DNA from: Candidatus Bathyarchaeota archaeon
GTDB lineage: Archaea; Thermoproteota; Bathyarchaeia; Bathyarchaeales; Bathycorpusculaceae
Direction: 5' to 3'
DNA length: 64,000 nt
Assembly: GCA_026014705.1 (NCBI GenBank)
Contig: JAOZHU010000007.1
Location: 44,287-108,286, forward strand
The notes under the pieces were generated by a model. That model worked only from the letters and a program-made list of their open reading frames with translations. It had not been told where the DNA came from and made no database searches. This document shows positions 10,662 to 20,666 of this stretch, in pieces. Both the position numbers and the translations under genes were made by a program. Positions within the stretch are counted from its first letter, which is position 1. Each line of letters begins with the position of its first letter.

Positions 10662-12206
10662 ATGAAGTATGACACGGTATTAGTGTTGGATTTCGGTGGG
10701 CAATACTGCCACCTGATAGGGCGAAGAATCAGGGAGAACGGCGTTTATTCGGAGATTGTGCCGCACGATATAACGCCAGACGAAATTAAAGCCTTAAACG
10801 AGAAATTTAACGTTAAAGGTTTAGTCTTATCAGGTGGTCCTGCAAGCGTTTACGAGGCGGAGGCGCCGAAAATTGACCCAGGCGTTCTAGAGATGAACTT
10901 GCCCGTTTTAGGCTTATGCTACGGCCAACAACTCATAGCACAAATAGCCAACGGCAAAGTCGAACGTGCCGCCTGTAAAGAATTCGGAATTGCATACGTG
11001 GCAATCGATAAAAACGTGGGCGTACTCAAAGGCTTAAGCAAGAAAGAGAAAGTTTGGATGAGCCACGGCGACACGGTTTTCGCAATGACTCCTGAATACG
11101 AAGTTTTAGCGCACACGGAAAACTGTCCAGTCGCTGCTTTCAGGCATAAGCGTAAGCCAATTTATGGTTTGCAGTGGCACCCTGAAGTTGTACACACGGA
11201 ACACGGAGCCGAGATGCTGCGCAACTTCATTTTCGAAGTTTGCAGGTGCAAGGCTAATTGGCAGATGGAAGACTTAATCGGCAAGATGATAAAAGAGTTG
11301 AAGGCGGAAGTTGGCGATGCCAAAGCCATAATCGGTTTGAGTGGTGGTATTGATTCCAGTGTGGCGACAGCTGTTGCGGCTCAAGCACTAGGCGATATGC
11401 TCACGGCTGTTTTCGTGGACCATGGGTTCATGCGGGAAGGCGAACCCGAAGCTATTAAGGCTGCTTTTGGGAGTTACGGTATTAATTTTGTGATGGCGAA
11501 TGCGAAACAGAGGTTCATGGAAAAGCTAAAAGGCGTAGTTGACCCTGAAAGGAAACGAAAAATCATCGGAGAAGAATTCATAAGAGTCTTCGAGGAAATC
11601 GCAGAGAAATCTGGCGCCGAGTTTCTGATTCAAGGAACAATCTACCCCGACAGAATAGAGTCAGGCTTCAGGAAGCATTCGGATAAAATTAAGACTCATC
11701 ATAACGTGGCTGGACTACCCGCAAGAATTAAGTTCAGAAAGATTTTGGAGCCGCTGCGTGATTTGTACAAGGACGAAGTGCGCAAAGTCGCCAAGATGCT
11801 AGGTTTGCCGCAAGCCATAGTCAATAGACAACCGTTCCCAGGTCCAGGCTTAGCCGTTAGGATAATCGGCGAATTAACTGAAGACAAAGTTAAAGTCGCC
11901 AAAAAAGCTGACCGCATAGTGACCGAGGAGATTGAACGAAACGGGTTAGCTGAGAACCTCTGGCAGTATTTTGCTGTATTAACGGATACGAAAGCCACAG
12001 GCGTCAGAGGTGACGCTAGAGCTTACGGCTACGTTGTGGCTGTCAGAGCAGCGGAAAGCCGCGAAGCCATGACCGCCAGCTTTGCGCGAATTCCCTACGA
12101 GATTTTGGAGAAAATTTCTACGCGCATAACCAACGAAGTGCCCGAGGTTACTCGCGTGGTGTATGATGTGACGCATAAGCCGCCTGCCACGATAGAATGG
12201 GAATAA
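10662..12206 (+). CDS. guaA: GMP synthase (glutamine-hydrolysing)
   Basis: GATase LGLCYGQQL; ATP-PPase GLSGGIDSSVATA; C-terminal KPPATIEWE. Confidence 0.96.
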   Translation: MKYDTVLVLDFGGQYCHLIGRRIRENGVYSEIVPHDITPDEIKALNEKFNVKGLVLSGGPASVYEAEAPKIDPGVLEMNLPVLGLCYGQQLIAQIANGKVERAACKEFGIAYVAIDKNVGVLKGLSKKEKVWMSHGDTVFAMTPEYEVLAHTENCPVAAFRHKRKPIYGLQWHPEVVHTEHGAEMLRNFIFEVCRCKANWQMEDLIGKMIKELKAEVGDAKAIIGLSGGIDSSVATAVAAQALGDMLTAVFVDHGFMREGEPEAIKAAFGSYGINFVMANAKQRFMEKLKGVVDPERKRKIIGEEFIRVFEEIAEKSGAEFLIQGTIYPDRIESGFRKHSDKIKTHHNVAGLPARIKFRKILEPLRDLYKDEVRKVAKMLGLPQAIVNRQPFPGPGLAVRIIGELTEDKVKVAKKADRIVTEEIERNGLAENLWQYFAVLTDTKATGVRGDARAYGYVVAVRAAESREAMTASFARIPYEILEKISTRITNEVPEVTRVVYDVTHKPPATIEWE

Positions 12207-12337
12207 CAGATTCTTCAATGCTTTTCGCGTTCTATTAGATGGTTCACTCTCTATAGCGGTTGAGGATTTTCCTTGTTTTGTGCGATGTGTTTATGTTTCA
12301 CCGCACAACCTAAGTTTAAACTGAGGCAAGGGTAACA

Positions 12338-13405
12338 ATGAGCAGCAAGAAAGACACAGTCACCATGTTGCATGGCGCTGGCGGCACCGTAATGCACAGT
12401 TTGGTCACAGATTATGTTGTTAAATATCTTGGCGGCTACAGCAACGCCGAGGTCCCACTTGAGGCTTTGGATGATGCGGCTGTTGTAGGCGATGTGGTTT
12501 TCAAAAGCGATTCTCACGCGGTTAAACCCATTTTCTTCCCAGGCGGAGACATCGGACGGCTATCTGTTTCAGGCACAGTGAATGACATTGCAGCATTAGG
12601 CGCTGAGCCATACGCGTTAGCGTGCGGTTTGATTCTAGAAGAAGGCTTAGCCTTATCGGATTTGGAACGAATTTTAGCCAGCATGAGAAGCACATGTGCT
12701 GAGGCAGGCGTGGGCGTCGTGACAGGCGACACCAAAGTCGTGGAAAAGGGCAGTTTAGGCGGCTGCGTCATGAACGTTGCAGGCATAGGCAGGAGAACAG
12801 CGGCGTTAGAAAGCAACTTGAAAGTTGTCAAACAGCACCACAGCAACTTCACGGCGCGTTGGGTGCTAGACTCTAACTTGAGTGTAGGCGACAAAATAAT
12901 ATTGTCTGGCACAATAGGCGACCACGGCTTAGCAGTGCTCTCCGCTCAGCAGGGCCTGAAGTTTGGGAGCGAAATAAAATCCGATGTCAAACCGTTAAAC
13001 CGCATGATACAGCACTTGCTCGGCATAGTGGGCGGAGTAGTAACCATGAAGGACCCAACCCGAGGTGGGTTAGCTGACGCATTGAACGAGATAAGCGAAA
13101 AATCACAAGTAGGCATACTAGTTCACGAGGCAAAAGTGCCCATCAGACAAGATGTGCAAGCTGCATGCGAGATGCTGGGATTAGACCCGCTGGAAGTAGG
13201 CAACGAAGGAAAAATAATCATCGGTGCAGTACCCGCTAAAGCCGAGGAAATTCTGAATTTTCTGAGACATACCAGCGAGGGCGAGAACGCGGAGATTATC
13301 GGTGAAGCCACCTGTGAATTCAAAGGCGTAGCCATGCAAACGCTGGTAGGCGGCAAACGCATAATCGCTAGACCTGTAGGCGACCCCGTGCCAAGAATAT
13401 GCTAG
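12338..13405 (+). CDS. hypE: Hydrogenase maturation protein HypE
   Basis: MLHGAGGTVMHSLV, SDSHAVKPIFFPGGDIGRLSVSGTVNDIAALGAEP; ends ...DPVPRIC with the terminal Cys characteristic of HypE. Confidence 0.95.
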   Translation: MSSKKDTVTMLHGAGGTVMHSLVTDYVVKYLGGYSNAEVPLEALDDAAVVGDVVFKSDSHAVKPIFFPGGDIGRLSVSGTVNDIAALGAEPYALACGLILEEGLALSDLERILASMRSTCAEAGVGVVTGDTKVVEKGSLGGCVMNVAGIGRRTAALESNLKVVKQHHSNFTARWVLDSNLSVGDKIILSGTIGDHGLAVLSAQQGLKFGSEIKSDVKPLNRMIQHLLGIVGGVVTMKDPTRGGLADALNEISEKSQVGILVHEAKVPIRQDVQAACEMLGLDPLEVGNEGKIIIGAVPAKAEEILNFLRHTSEGENAEIIGEATCEFKGVAMQTLVGGKRIIARPVGDPVPRIC

Positions 13406-15402
13406 CAACAGTGCAAATCTTCGGTTTTGCGTCTATATCTCTTAAAGTATGCCAATAGACCGAAACCGAAAATAGCCGCGGAAACAGTGAAAGCCTCGAT
13501 TGTTGCGGTTGGGAATGGCTCAGTCGTTAGCTGTTCAGTTTCTGGGAACGGTGCTGAATTGGTTTCTTCAGAAGGTGCGAATGGAGAAGGTCCAATTGGA
13601 GAAGCGTTTTCGGAGTCTGAAGAGGGCAAAGTAGACGGCAAAGAGTAAGCCCATTCGGGCAGCTCCACAGTTGCGCTGGAAATATCAAAGGGCGCCATGA
13701 GCGGATAATTATCTTGCCCGCAGACAAATGCTACATCCGTGCAGGTGCTCAGGTCAAAGTAGGTGCTGGTAACTCTGTAAGGCGTGTCGCCTATACCGTC
13801 GAAATTTTGGTCTCTTCCAGTGTAGTCGCTCCAGTAGTTGCCTTCTTTACCGTTGTCCCATCGGTTAGCCGTGTTTTTCGCCCAGTTTTTTCCTACCTGT
13901 TGCTCATTGTTCACGAAGTTGTTGTGATAGAAGACATTGCCTGACATGCGCTCTGCTGCGGTTCCCACTTCAACGCCGACTCTGTTGTTCTCGATGTGGT
14001 TTCCGTAGCAAACGTTGTCGAAACCGAAGACCACCGTAATCCCCCGGTAGGATTCTGTGATTCTGTTTGCGCACATAATGTTGTTTGAACCTTCCTGTAT
14101 GACGATGCCGCTGCGCGTAATGGTGTTTGTGGCGATGATATTTCCATTGGACCAAACTCGCATGGCATCACAGTCAGTAATAGTGTTTTCGTAAACAAGG
14201 TTGTATGAGCCTGATAAATCAACGCCTGCGTACATCGTTCCAGTGAACCTGTTGCGCGTTATATTATTGTAAGAGCCTGCTACCTCGATTACATGATTGC
14301 CGCTCTCCCCAGTGCTCACCGTGTTCTCTGCGATAGTCTGGTAGAAACCGCCTGCAACTATTCCCCCACTTCCTGCTTGGATAATGTTGCTGATTATTCT
14401 GGTTCCGGTGCCATTCGCCGTGACACCTGTTACGCTGCTGCTGATGCTGTTTCCAACAACTTCGTCGCCGAAAGAGCCGTAAATGCCGATGCCGCCCGTG
14501 CACTCCGTTACGCTGTTACTTGATACCTTTGAACCGCGCGTGCTTACCAAGATTATGCCGTCCTGATTTTTTGAGAGGCTTAACCCTTGAGCGGTAACGC
14601 CGACGCAGTTCACTAGAACCACACAGCCTGCATCAGGAGGAACTGCTCGATTAGACACGCCTACCCAATAGTAAACGGGCTTGCCATCCACAGTGTTTGA
14701 CGCATCTACATCATTAACGTATGCGGAGGGCGATGGGCTGGAAACACCGAAGTGCTGAGCATTATTAATCATGCTGTTGCTTCTGAGAGTATTATTGACC
14801 GCGGAAATTAGCCGCATGCCGCCCCAGTTACCCGTTACCATGTTGCTTCCCACAAAGTTGTTGTCGGAAGCTTCAATCCTAATCCCGTAATCGTTACGCG
14901 CAACATAGTTGTCGGAAACGCTATTTTGTGAAGCACCGTAAAGCCAGATGCCGCAGCCGCAGTCCAGCACCCTATTGCCGAATATCTTGCAGTTCTTAGC
15001 ATTAAGCACGTGAATCCCGGCTAGCCGCGTGCTCCACATCCAAATGGACTGAGGGTTATTCGGGGTCGCATCGTAAACTATGGTGAATCCTGAAACTTCA
15101 ACGTTGTCGTGGCGTATCAAGATAACAGTGGCTGCTTTGCCGCCATTGATTATTGTGGCATCTTTGTCTTCGCCTCTAAGCGACAGAGTCTTGTCAATAA
15201 CTAGAACTTCAGTGTAGTTTCCCTTCTTAACGAATATGTTGTCGCCGTCTGCAGCGTTCGCTATGGCTAAGTTTATCGTTGAACATTCGTCGGGAACAAT
15301 GATCGTGCGTGGTCCAGCCTTAATGGGTTGAATTGCAAACACGGTTGAAAGGACAAGGCTAAACAGAACCAAGAAGACAACCGATTTCTTGCCAACAGTC
15401 AT
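13402..15402 (-). CDS. Secreted NosD-like right-handed beta-helix protein, membrane anchored
   Basis: N-terminal signal peptide; repeated N-x-[IV]-x-x-N-x-[IV] rungs; C-terminal FTVSAAIFGFGLLAYFKRYRRK. Confidence 0.88.
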   Translation of the reverse strand: MTVGKKSVVFLVLFSLVLSTVFAIQPIKAGPRTIIVPDECSTINLAIANAADGDNIFVKKGNYTEVLVIDKTLSLRGEDKDATIINGGKAATVILIRHDNVEVSGFTIVYDATPNNPQSIWMWSTRLAGIHVLNAKNCKIFGNRVLDCGCGIWLYGASQNSVSDNYVARNDYGIRIEASDNNFVGSNMVTGNWGGMRLISAVNNTLRSNSMINNAQHFGVSSPSPSAYVNDVDASNTVDGKPVYYWVGVSNRAVPPDAGCVVLVNCVGVTAQGLSLSKNQDGIILVSTRGSKVSSNSVTECTGGIGIYGSFGDEVVGNSISSSVTGVTANGTGTRIISNIIQAGSGGIVAGGFYQTIAENTVSTGESGNHVIEVAGSYNNITRNRFTGTMYAGVDLSGSYNLVYENTITDCDAMRVWSNGNIIATNTITRSGIVIQEGSNNIMCANRITESYRGITVVFGFDNVCYGNHIENNRVGVEVGTAAERMSGNVFYHNNFVNNEQQVGKNWAKNTANRWDNGKEGNYWSDYTGRDQNFDGIGDTPYRVTSTYFDLSTCTDVAFVCGQDNYPLMAPFDISSATVELPEWAYSLPSTLPSSDSENASPIGPSPFAPSEETNSAPFPETEQLTTEPFPTATIEAFTVSAAIFGFGLLAYFKRYRRKTEDLHCC

Positions 15403-15460
15403 CTCGCATCCCGCTCCTAAACAATACTATTTTGAGGTTTATTTTCTGATAAAAGGGTTT

Positions 15461-15557
15461 TTGTTAAGGTTTCTTGACTAAATAAGCCCGCAAGGCGCTT
15501 TTTTTAGTCAAGGTTTCTTGACTAACCTGCTTTTGCGTAGTCAAATTTCTTTGACAA
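15461..15557. promoter_or_regulatory. Three copies of a TTAGTCAAG-N4-CTTGACTAA-type operator
   Basis: 15461-15482 (partial), 15504-15525 (perfect 9+9 inverted repeat), 15538-15557 (TAGTCAAA-TTTC-TTTGACAA). Confidence 0.65.
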
Positions 15558-15613
15558 CGAGCAAAAGTTTTCTAAGCTACTCCGCAATAATAATAGCCAA
15601 GGTGCGTGGGGCG

Positions 15614-16912
15614 ATGTCTGACCCCGAAGAAGAAATTTACTCAACCATGTTCAGCTCGTTAAAGCATCCAGCGCGCCGAAAAATTCTCCGCATGCTCGCC
15701 GACAAGCCAATCACGTTTTCGCAGATGGTGGATGAACTTGGAATCTCCAGTTCCCACTTGACGTATCACTTGGAGAGCCTCGGCGCGCTCGTGTCCAAAA
15801 CAGAAGATGGCAAATACAAACTCTCGCGGTTCGGAGAAACCTGCGTGAGCACCATGCGTGGCGTGGAAGAGGTGCCAACCACTCAGCCGCAGCGTTTCCT
15901 GTCTTTAGCCTTCAAGTGGAAAGCAATTTTAGCTGCAGCCGTAATCGCCATCGTGCTTCTGGCAAGCCTCGCATACATTCAAACTTCTTCTATAAGCCAA
16001 TTAGCCCAAGAACAAGAGAACCTGAGAGCCGAGTTAGCCGAGGCGACCGCAAAGTACCAGCAACTGCTCTCATGGAGCAACAGCACCGATAAAGCGTTGT
16101 CTTTCCTCCAAAACGTCGCCCAAATAGACATCGCAAAGTATCAGGTAACGTTAATGAGCGACACGGTGGAATACCGTTCGGATATCGGCGGCGTTCTTGA
16201 AGAGATTGTCAAATACGCTTTGACAAGCAACGAAAGCAAAGTAGACGCTGTCTTACGGTTCAGAAACAAAAACCTGTCGCGGTACCAACTGTATTTGCTT
16301 GAAGGCTCACCCCTCTACGCTCAACCGCAACCAGTCGATATACTAGACGTGTCCAGAGGCTTTCTCGAGCGGTACGGAAAATACGCTGGCGCCGCCTACG
16401 TTGAAGAAATGAAGACGGTAGCCGCACAAATCAACGAAACAAGAAACACAGAACTAACGAAAGGCAACATTAAACTAAACATCTCAATAGCTGGAGACAA
16501 AACAGAAATCCTGTGGCTGCACACGGAAAACGGCGTTGACTTCTCGCCTAAAAGCTTAAGTTTAGTGTTTGAAGGCAACATGCTGAAAGAAGTCACCGAC
16601 GGCTGGTTCTTGTTCAAAATCGGAAGCACCCAAATCAACATCTCCGCCCAAGAAGCCGTGGGAATCGCCCGAAACGCCGCAAAAGACTTCACGTGGCGAG
16701 CCAACGGTGTCGAAGTGACAGATTTCACCGTGCTGGAAGAACCAGTCACGGTTCTGTTCCACCCAAGCCTCAGAGAAGACCTATCGCTGATTCCATACTG
16801 GCACGTTACGCTGTATCTGGACAAGGTCTACGCAGGCGGAGTCAACCGTATAACCGTGGGCATCTGGGCAGACAACGGAAAAATCGCCCAAATCAAAGCA
16901 GCAACTGGTTAA
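15614..16912 (+). CDS. ArsR-like wHTH regulator with TM segment and extracytoplasmic sensor-like domain
   Basis: MSDPEEEIYSTMFSSLKHPARRKILRMLADKPITFSQMVDELGISSSHLTYHLESL; TM AILAAAVIAIVLLASLAYI. Confidence 0.85.
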   Translation: MSDPEEEIYSTMFSSLKHPARRKILRMLADKPITFSQMVDELGISSSHLTYHLESLGALVSKTEDGKYKLSRFGETCVSTMRGVEEVPTTQPQRFLSLAFKWKAILAAAVIAIVLLASLAYIQTSSISQLAQEQENLRAELAEATAKYQQLLSWSNSTDKALSFLQNVAQIDIAKYQVTLMSDTVEYRSDIGGVLEEIVKYALTSNESKVDAVLRFRNKNLSRYQLYLLEGSPLYAQPQPVDILDVSRGFLERYGKYAGAAYVEEMKTVAAQINETRNTELTKGNIKLNISIAGDKTEILWLHTENGVDFSPKSLSLVFEGNMLKEVTDGWFLFKIGSTQINISAQEAVGIARNAAKDFTWRANGVEVTDFTVLEEPVTVLFHPSLREDLSLIPYWHVTLYLDKVYAGGVNRITVGIWADNGKIAQIKAATG

Positions 16913-16946
16913 ACGCAAATAACACACAAAACACAGAACGCTAAAG

Positions 16947-18029
16947 CTAAACTTGCGTTGCCTTCGCCCAAACCCTGCAAGTGCCCTCCATGCTGACCAT
17001 GCAGGCTCCCACGGGGTTCTGCGGGGTGCACGCATGCATGAACAATGGGCACTCGCTGGGCTTTATTTTGCCGATAACCACCAAGTGGCAGCGGCACCCC
17101 GGCTGTGAATCAATGCCCTCCGCAAACCTGAGGCGATACTTTTTTTCGGCGTCAAAGGCAGCGTACTCAGGTTTAAGCGCAAGCTTAGACGCGGGAATGG
17201 TGCCTAGTCCACGCCACTTGCCGTCTTGAACAGTAAAGACATCGCTTATTAGCCGTTGCGCTTTAACATTGCCTTCCCAGTTCACGGCGCGCACATACTC
17301 ATTCTCCAATGCGGGCTTGTTTTCGCTTAGCTGCTTTAGCACCATGTAGACAGCAAACAGCACATCCAGCGGTTCGAAACCTGCAACAACGGTTGGCAAA
17401 CCATATTTTGTGGGGAAAACCTCGTAGGGCTTAAGCCCGATTATTGTGCTAACGTGACCAGGCGCGATGAACCCCTTTAACTGCAAATCCTCCATACGCG
17501 CAAGTAGTTCCATGGCAGGCGGAACCACACGATGAGAAACCAGAAAGCTAAGGTTTCCACGCGGCTTTAGTGAGACTTCAACTGCAGTGGAAGGTGCGGT
17601 TGTTTCGAAACCCACGGCGAAAAAGACAAACTCCTTATTCGCTTCGTCCTGCGCCATTTGCACGACATCGCTTACACTGTAAACTATGCGCACGTCAGCA
17701 CCTTTAGCCTTGGCATCTAAAAGCGACATGCGCGAGCCGGGAACACGGAGCAAATCGCCGAAGCATGCAATCACCGTGCCTTTTGAGGCTAATTCGATGG
17801 CTGCGTCAACTTCTGAAGCGGGCACTATGCAGACTGGACAGCCTGGTCCAGCGATGACTTCCACGTTATCGGGTAAAAGACTCCGCAAGCCGTAATGTGT
17901 AATCGTCCATTCATGTGTGCCGCATACATGACAGATTTTAACGGGCTTGCCTTTCGGTGTTAACGCGTGAATTTTCTGCGCTATGCTCTTTGCTAGTTCG
18001 GGGTCTCGGAACTTGAGTTTCTCAGCCAT
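16947..18029 (-). CDS. hypD: Hydrogenase maturation protein HypD
   Basis: ICHVCGTHEWTITHYGLRSLLPDNVEVIAGPGCPVCIVP. Confidence 0.96.
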   Translation of the reverse strand: MAEKLKFRDPELAKSIAQKIHALTPKGKPVKICHVCGTHEWTITHYGLRSLLPDNVEVIAGPGCPVCIVPASEVDAAIELASKGTVIACFGDLLRVPGSRMSLLDAKAKGADVRIVYSVSDVVQMAQDEANKEFVFFAVGFETTAPSTAVEVSLKPRGNLSFLVSHRVVPPAMELLARMEDLQLKGFIAPGHVSTIIGLKPYEVFPTKYGLPTVVAGFEPLDVLFAVYMVLKQLSENKPALENEYVRAVNWEGNVKAQRLISDVFTVQDGKWRGLGTIPASKLALKPEYAAFDAEKKYRLRFAEGIDSQPGCRCHLVVIGKIKPSECPLFMHACTPQNPVGACMVSMEGTCRVWAKATQV

Positions 18030-18048
18030 AACTTATTCACTTACCCTG

Positions 18049-18273
18049 TTACTCTTCTTCAGCTGCCAGAATCTCGTTCCACAAGCTCAATGTTTCCAAC
18101 GCGTCCTTCTCATCCATCAACTGAATAGCGTAGCCAGCGTGAACTAAAACGTAATCGCCCACTTTCGCGTTTACCAGCGTCACGTTAACCTCGCGTAAGA
18201 CTCCCTCGCCGAAGTCTACCTGCGCTTTGTCACCGTCAACGCGCATCACACGCGCTGGAATAGCCAAACACAT
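18049..18273 (-). CDS. hypC: Hydrogenase maturation chaperone HypC
   Basis: MCLAIPARVMRVDGDKAQVDFGEGVLREVNVTLV. Confidence 0.95.
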   Translation of the reverse strand: MCLAIPARVMRVDGDKAQVDFGEGVLREVNVTLVNAKVGDYVLVHAGYAIQLMDEKDALETLSLWNEILAAEEE

Positions 18274-18322
18274 GTCTTATCAACCTTAAACCGAGCAGCA
18301 ACAACGATAAAATGGTTATGGT

Positions 18323-20608
18323 CTATAAACTCCAGAACCCCCCTACAACAGCTTGACCAAAGGAAACCCCACCGTCGCCGGCAGGCACTGCTTCGTGTAC
18401 GAGAAACCGCAAGCCAGCCGCTTCAATATTCCTGCGCATGAGCGAAGCCAGCAGCTCGTTGCAGGCAGCGCCGCCTGAAAAGCCAATCGTGCTTATTCCC
18501 TGTTCCAAAGCTTTTTCCACAGCTATTGCTGCCAGACCTGTGGCCAAATAAGCGTGCGCAGAATAAGCCAAATCCCTCTTGTGGAACTTGTCGCGGTTTT
18601 CAAAGATTTCTAGGAGCATCTGCGTCGTATCCAGCACATTGCCGTTGGTTATTGGCTTCAGTTTCAATGCATCCTCGCCTTTGACAGCCACTGATTCCAG
18701 TTTCATTGCTGGTTCACCCTCGTAAGTGCGCTCGTAGCACACGCCCAGCACGGCGGCAACAGCGTCTAGGATTCTGCCGCAGCTAGTGGTTTCAACATTA
18801 ACGGTGCCGTTGCCTTGCTTAAGCTGGTGAAGCAGCAGCGCTGCTTCGGTTTCGCCGTGGGGCAAACGCTCAGCATTCTCCAGTAGCCACGGCGTAACAT
18901 CAATCTTTTTGCTGAGTATTGCTGCGGCTATGCGCAGAGGAAAGCGAGTCGCTGTGTCGCCGCCTATCAACGATTGCGGCTCAAGATGAGCTAAGCGTTT
19001 GAAGCTTGCTGCGTCGCGGGTGCAGAGGAGGATTTCGCCGCCCCATGCTTCGCCGTTTGCGCCGTAGCCATAACCGTCGCATGCTATGCCCACAATCTCT
19101 CCCACGGCGTGCTCCATCATTAATGCTGCAATGTGCGCGTGGTGATGCTGCACTTGGATCAGTTGCCAACCGTGGGATTCGGCGAGTTCCTGCGCTAGAG
19201 TGGTTGTGGTGAATTTCGGATGCAGGTCGCAGGCTACAGCGTCTACTTTGCTGTTTGTTAAGCGGATGAGGTGGTTTGTGGCTTCTTGAAGGAAAGTTTT
19301 GGTTTCGAGGTTTTCCACGTCGCCGATGTGCTGGCTGATGAACGCCTTGTTACCAAGCAAGATGCAGGCGGTGTTGTTTAGTTCTCCGCCTAAGCCTACT
19401 ACGCAGCGCCGTGCTTTTTCCGTGAGCAGTATTGGGGCGGGCGCGTAGCCTCTGCTGCGGCGTATAAACACGTTGCGGTCTCCGTGAACGCGGGTTACGG
19501 AGTCGTCGCAGCGGTAGGCGATTTTGCGGTTGTGAAACAGGAAATAATCCACCGTGCCGCCCAGCGTCTTTAGCGCTTCGTCGTTGTCTTTCACGATGGG
19601 GTGGTCAGGCGGGTTTGCGCTGGTCATCACAAACGCTGCGTCATCTACGCCATCGAAGAGCATGTGGTGCAAACCCGTGTAGGGCAGCATGACGCCGATG
19701 TTGTGGAGGTCTGGAGCCACGAGCGGCGAAAGGTTGAAGTGGCTGTTTTTGTTGAGCAGCACGATTGGGCGCGCATGAGAAGTGAGCAACGTTTTTTCTG
19801 TTGCACTTATTTCTGCAAATGTTTCTGCTGCCTCCAAGCTTCGAACCATTACGGCGAAGGGCTTAGCTCGCCTGTACTTCGACTTTCGAAGTGTCAACAA
19901 AGGCGCATCTTTAACCGTGGAAGCGGCAATGTGGAAGCCTCCGTAGCCTTTAACTGCCAAAATGGCGCCTTCGGAAAGTAATCGTCCTGCTTCGCGCACT
20001 GGGTCGTTGCGGTGAAGTGGCTCGCCGTCTTTTGTTGTGAGGTAAACTTGTGGTCCGCATTTTGGGCACGCTACCGTTTCCGCGTGAAACCTTCTGTTAA
20101 GCGGGTCCGCGTATTCTTTTTGGCAGAAGCCGCACATGGGAAACTCGCGCATAGTGGTGTTCTCGCGGTCGTACGGTAAGCGCTCGATAATGGTGAATCG
20201 TGGACCACAGTTAGTGCAAGTGATGAAAAAATAGTCGTATCGCGGGTTTTTTGGGGCGCGTAGCTCGGCGAGGCACTCGTTGCATATGGCTACGTCTGGC
20301 GGTATGACTGAGCCTGAAAGCTCGGTTTCCTCGGAGCTTTTGCAGATGGTGAATTTGGCGTGTTCGTTTTCGCCAGTAAGCTCTGTGGTGATTATGTCGT
20401 GGATGTTGGCTAAGGGCGGCTTCTTCTCAGTTAGCTCTTTCAGGAAGCTTTGGATGCGCTGCTCAGTGCCTTCTGCGAGGATTTCTACGCCTGCGTCGCC
20501 CCTGTTGCGCACGTAACCTGTTAAGCCGTTGCTTACGGCTATTCGGTAGATGAAGGGGCGGAAGCCGACGCCTTGAACTATGCCTGTAACGTTGATTCTA
20601 ACACGCAA
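18323..20608 (-). CDS. hypF: Carbamoyltransferase HypF
   Basis: Acylphosphatase domain GIVQGVGFRPF; zinc fingers CNECLAEL...CTNCGPRFT, CGFCQKEY...CPKCGP; YrdC and Kae1-like domains. Confidence 0.96.
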   Translation of the reverse strand: MRVRINVTGIVQGVGFRPFIYRIAVSNGLTGYVRNRGDAGVEILAEGTEQRIQSFLKELTEKKPPLANIHDIITTELTGENEHAKFTICKSSEETELSGSVIPPDVAICNECLAELRAPKNPRYDYFFITCTNCGPRFTIIERLPYDRENTTMREFPMCGFCQKEYADPLNRRFHAETVACPKCGPQVYLTTKDGEPLHRNDPVREAGRLLSEGAILAVKGYGGFHIAASTVKDAPLLTLRKSKYRRAKPFAVMVRSLEAAETFAEISATEKTLLTSHARPIVLLNKNSHFNLSPLVAPDLHNIGVMLPYTGLHHMLFDGVDDAAFVMTSANPPDHPIVKDNDEALKTLGGTVDYFLFHNRKIAYRCDDSVTRVHGDRNVFIRRSRGYAPAPILLTEKARRCVVGLGGELNNTACILLGNKAFISQHIGDVENLETKTFLQEATNHLIRLTNSKVDAVACDLHPKFTTTTLAQELAESHGWQLIQVQHHHAHIAALMMEHAVGEIVGIACDGYGYGANGEAWGGEILLCTRDAASFKRLAHLEPQSLIGGDTATRFPLRIAAAILSKKIDVTPWLLENAERLPHGETEAALLLHQLKQGNGTVNVETTSCGRILDAVAAVLGVCYERTYEGEPAMKLESVAVKGEDALKLKPITNGNVLDTTQMLLEIFENRDKFHKRDLAYSAHAYLATGLAAIAVEKALEQGISTIGFSGGAACNELLASLMRRNIEAAGLRFLVHEAVPAGDGGVSFGQAVVGGFWSL

Positions 20609-20666
20609 GGATGAACCTTCACTACGAAAAGAACAAGTGGATTTCTCTTATACATTTCGACCGTGC

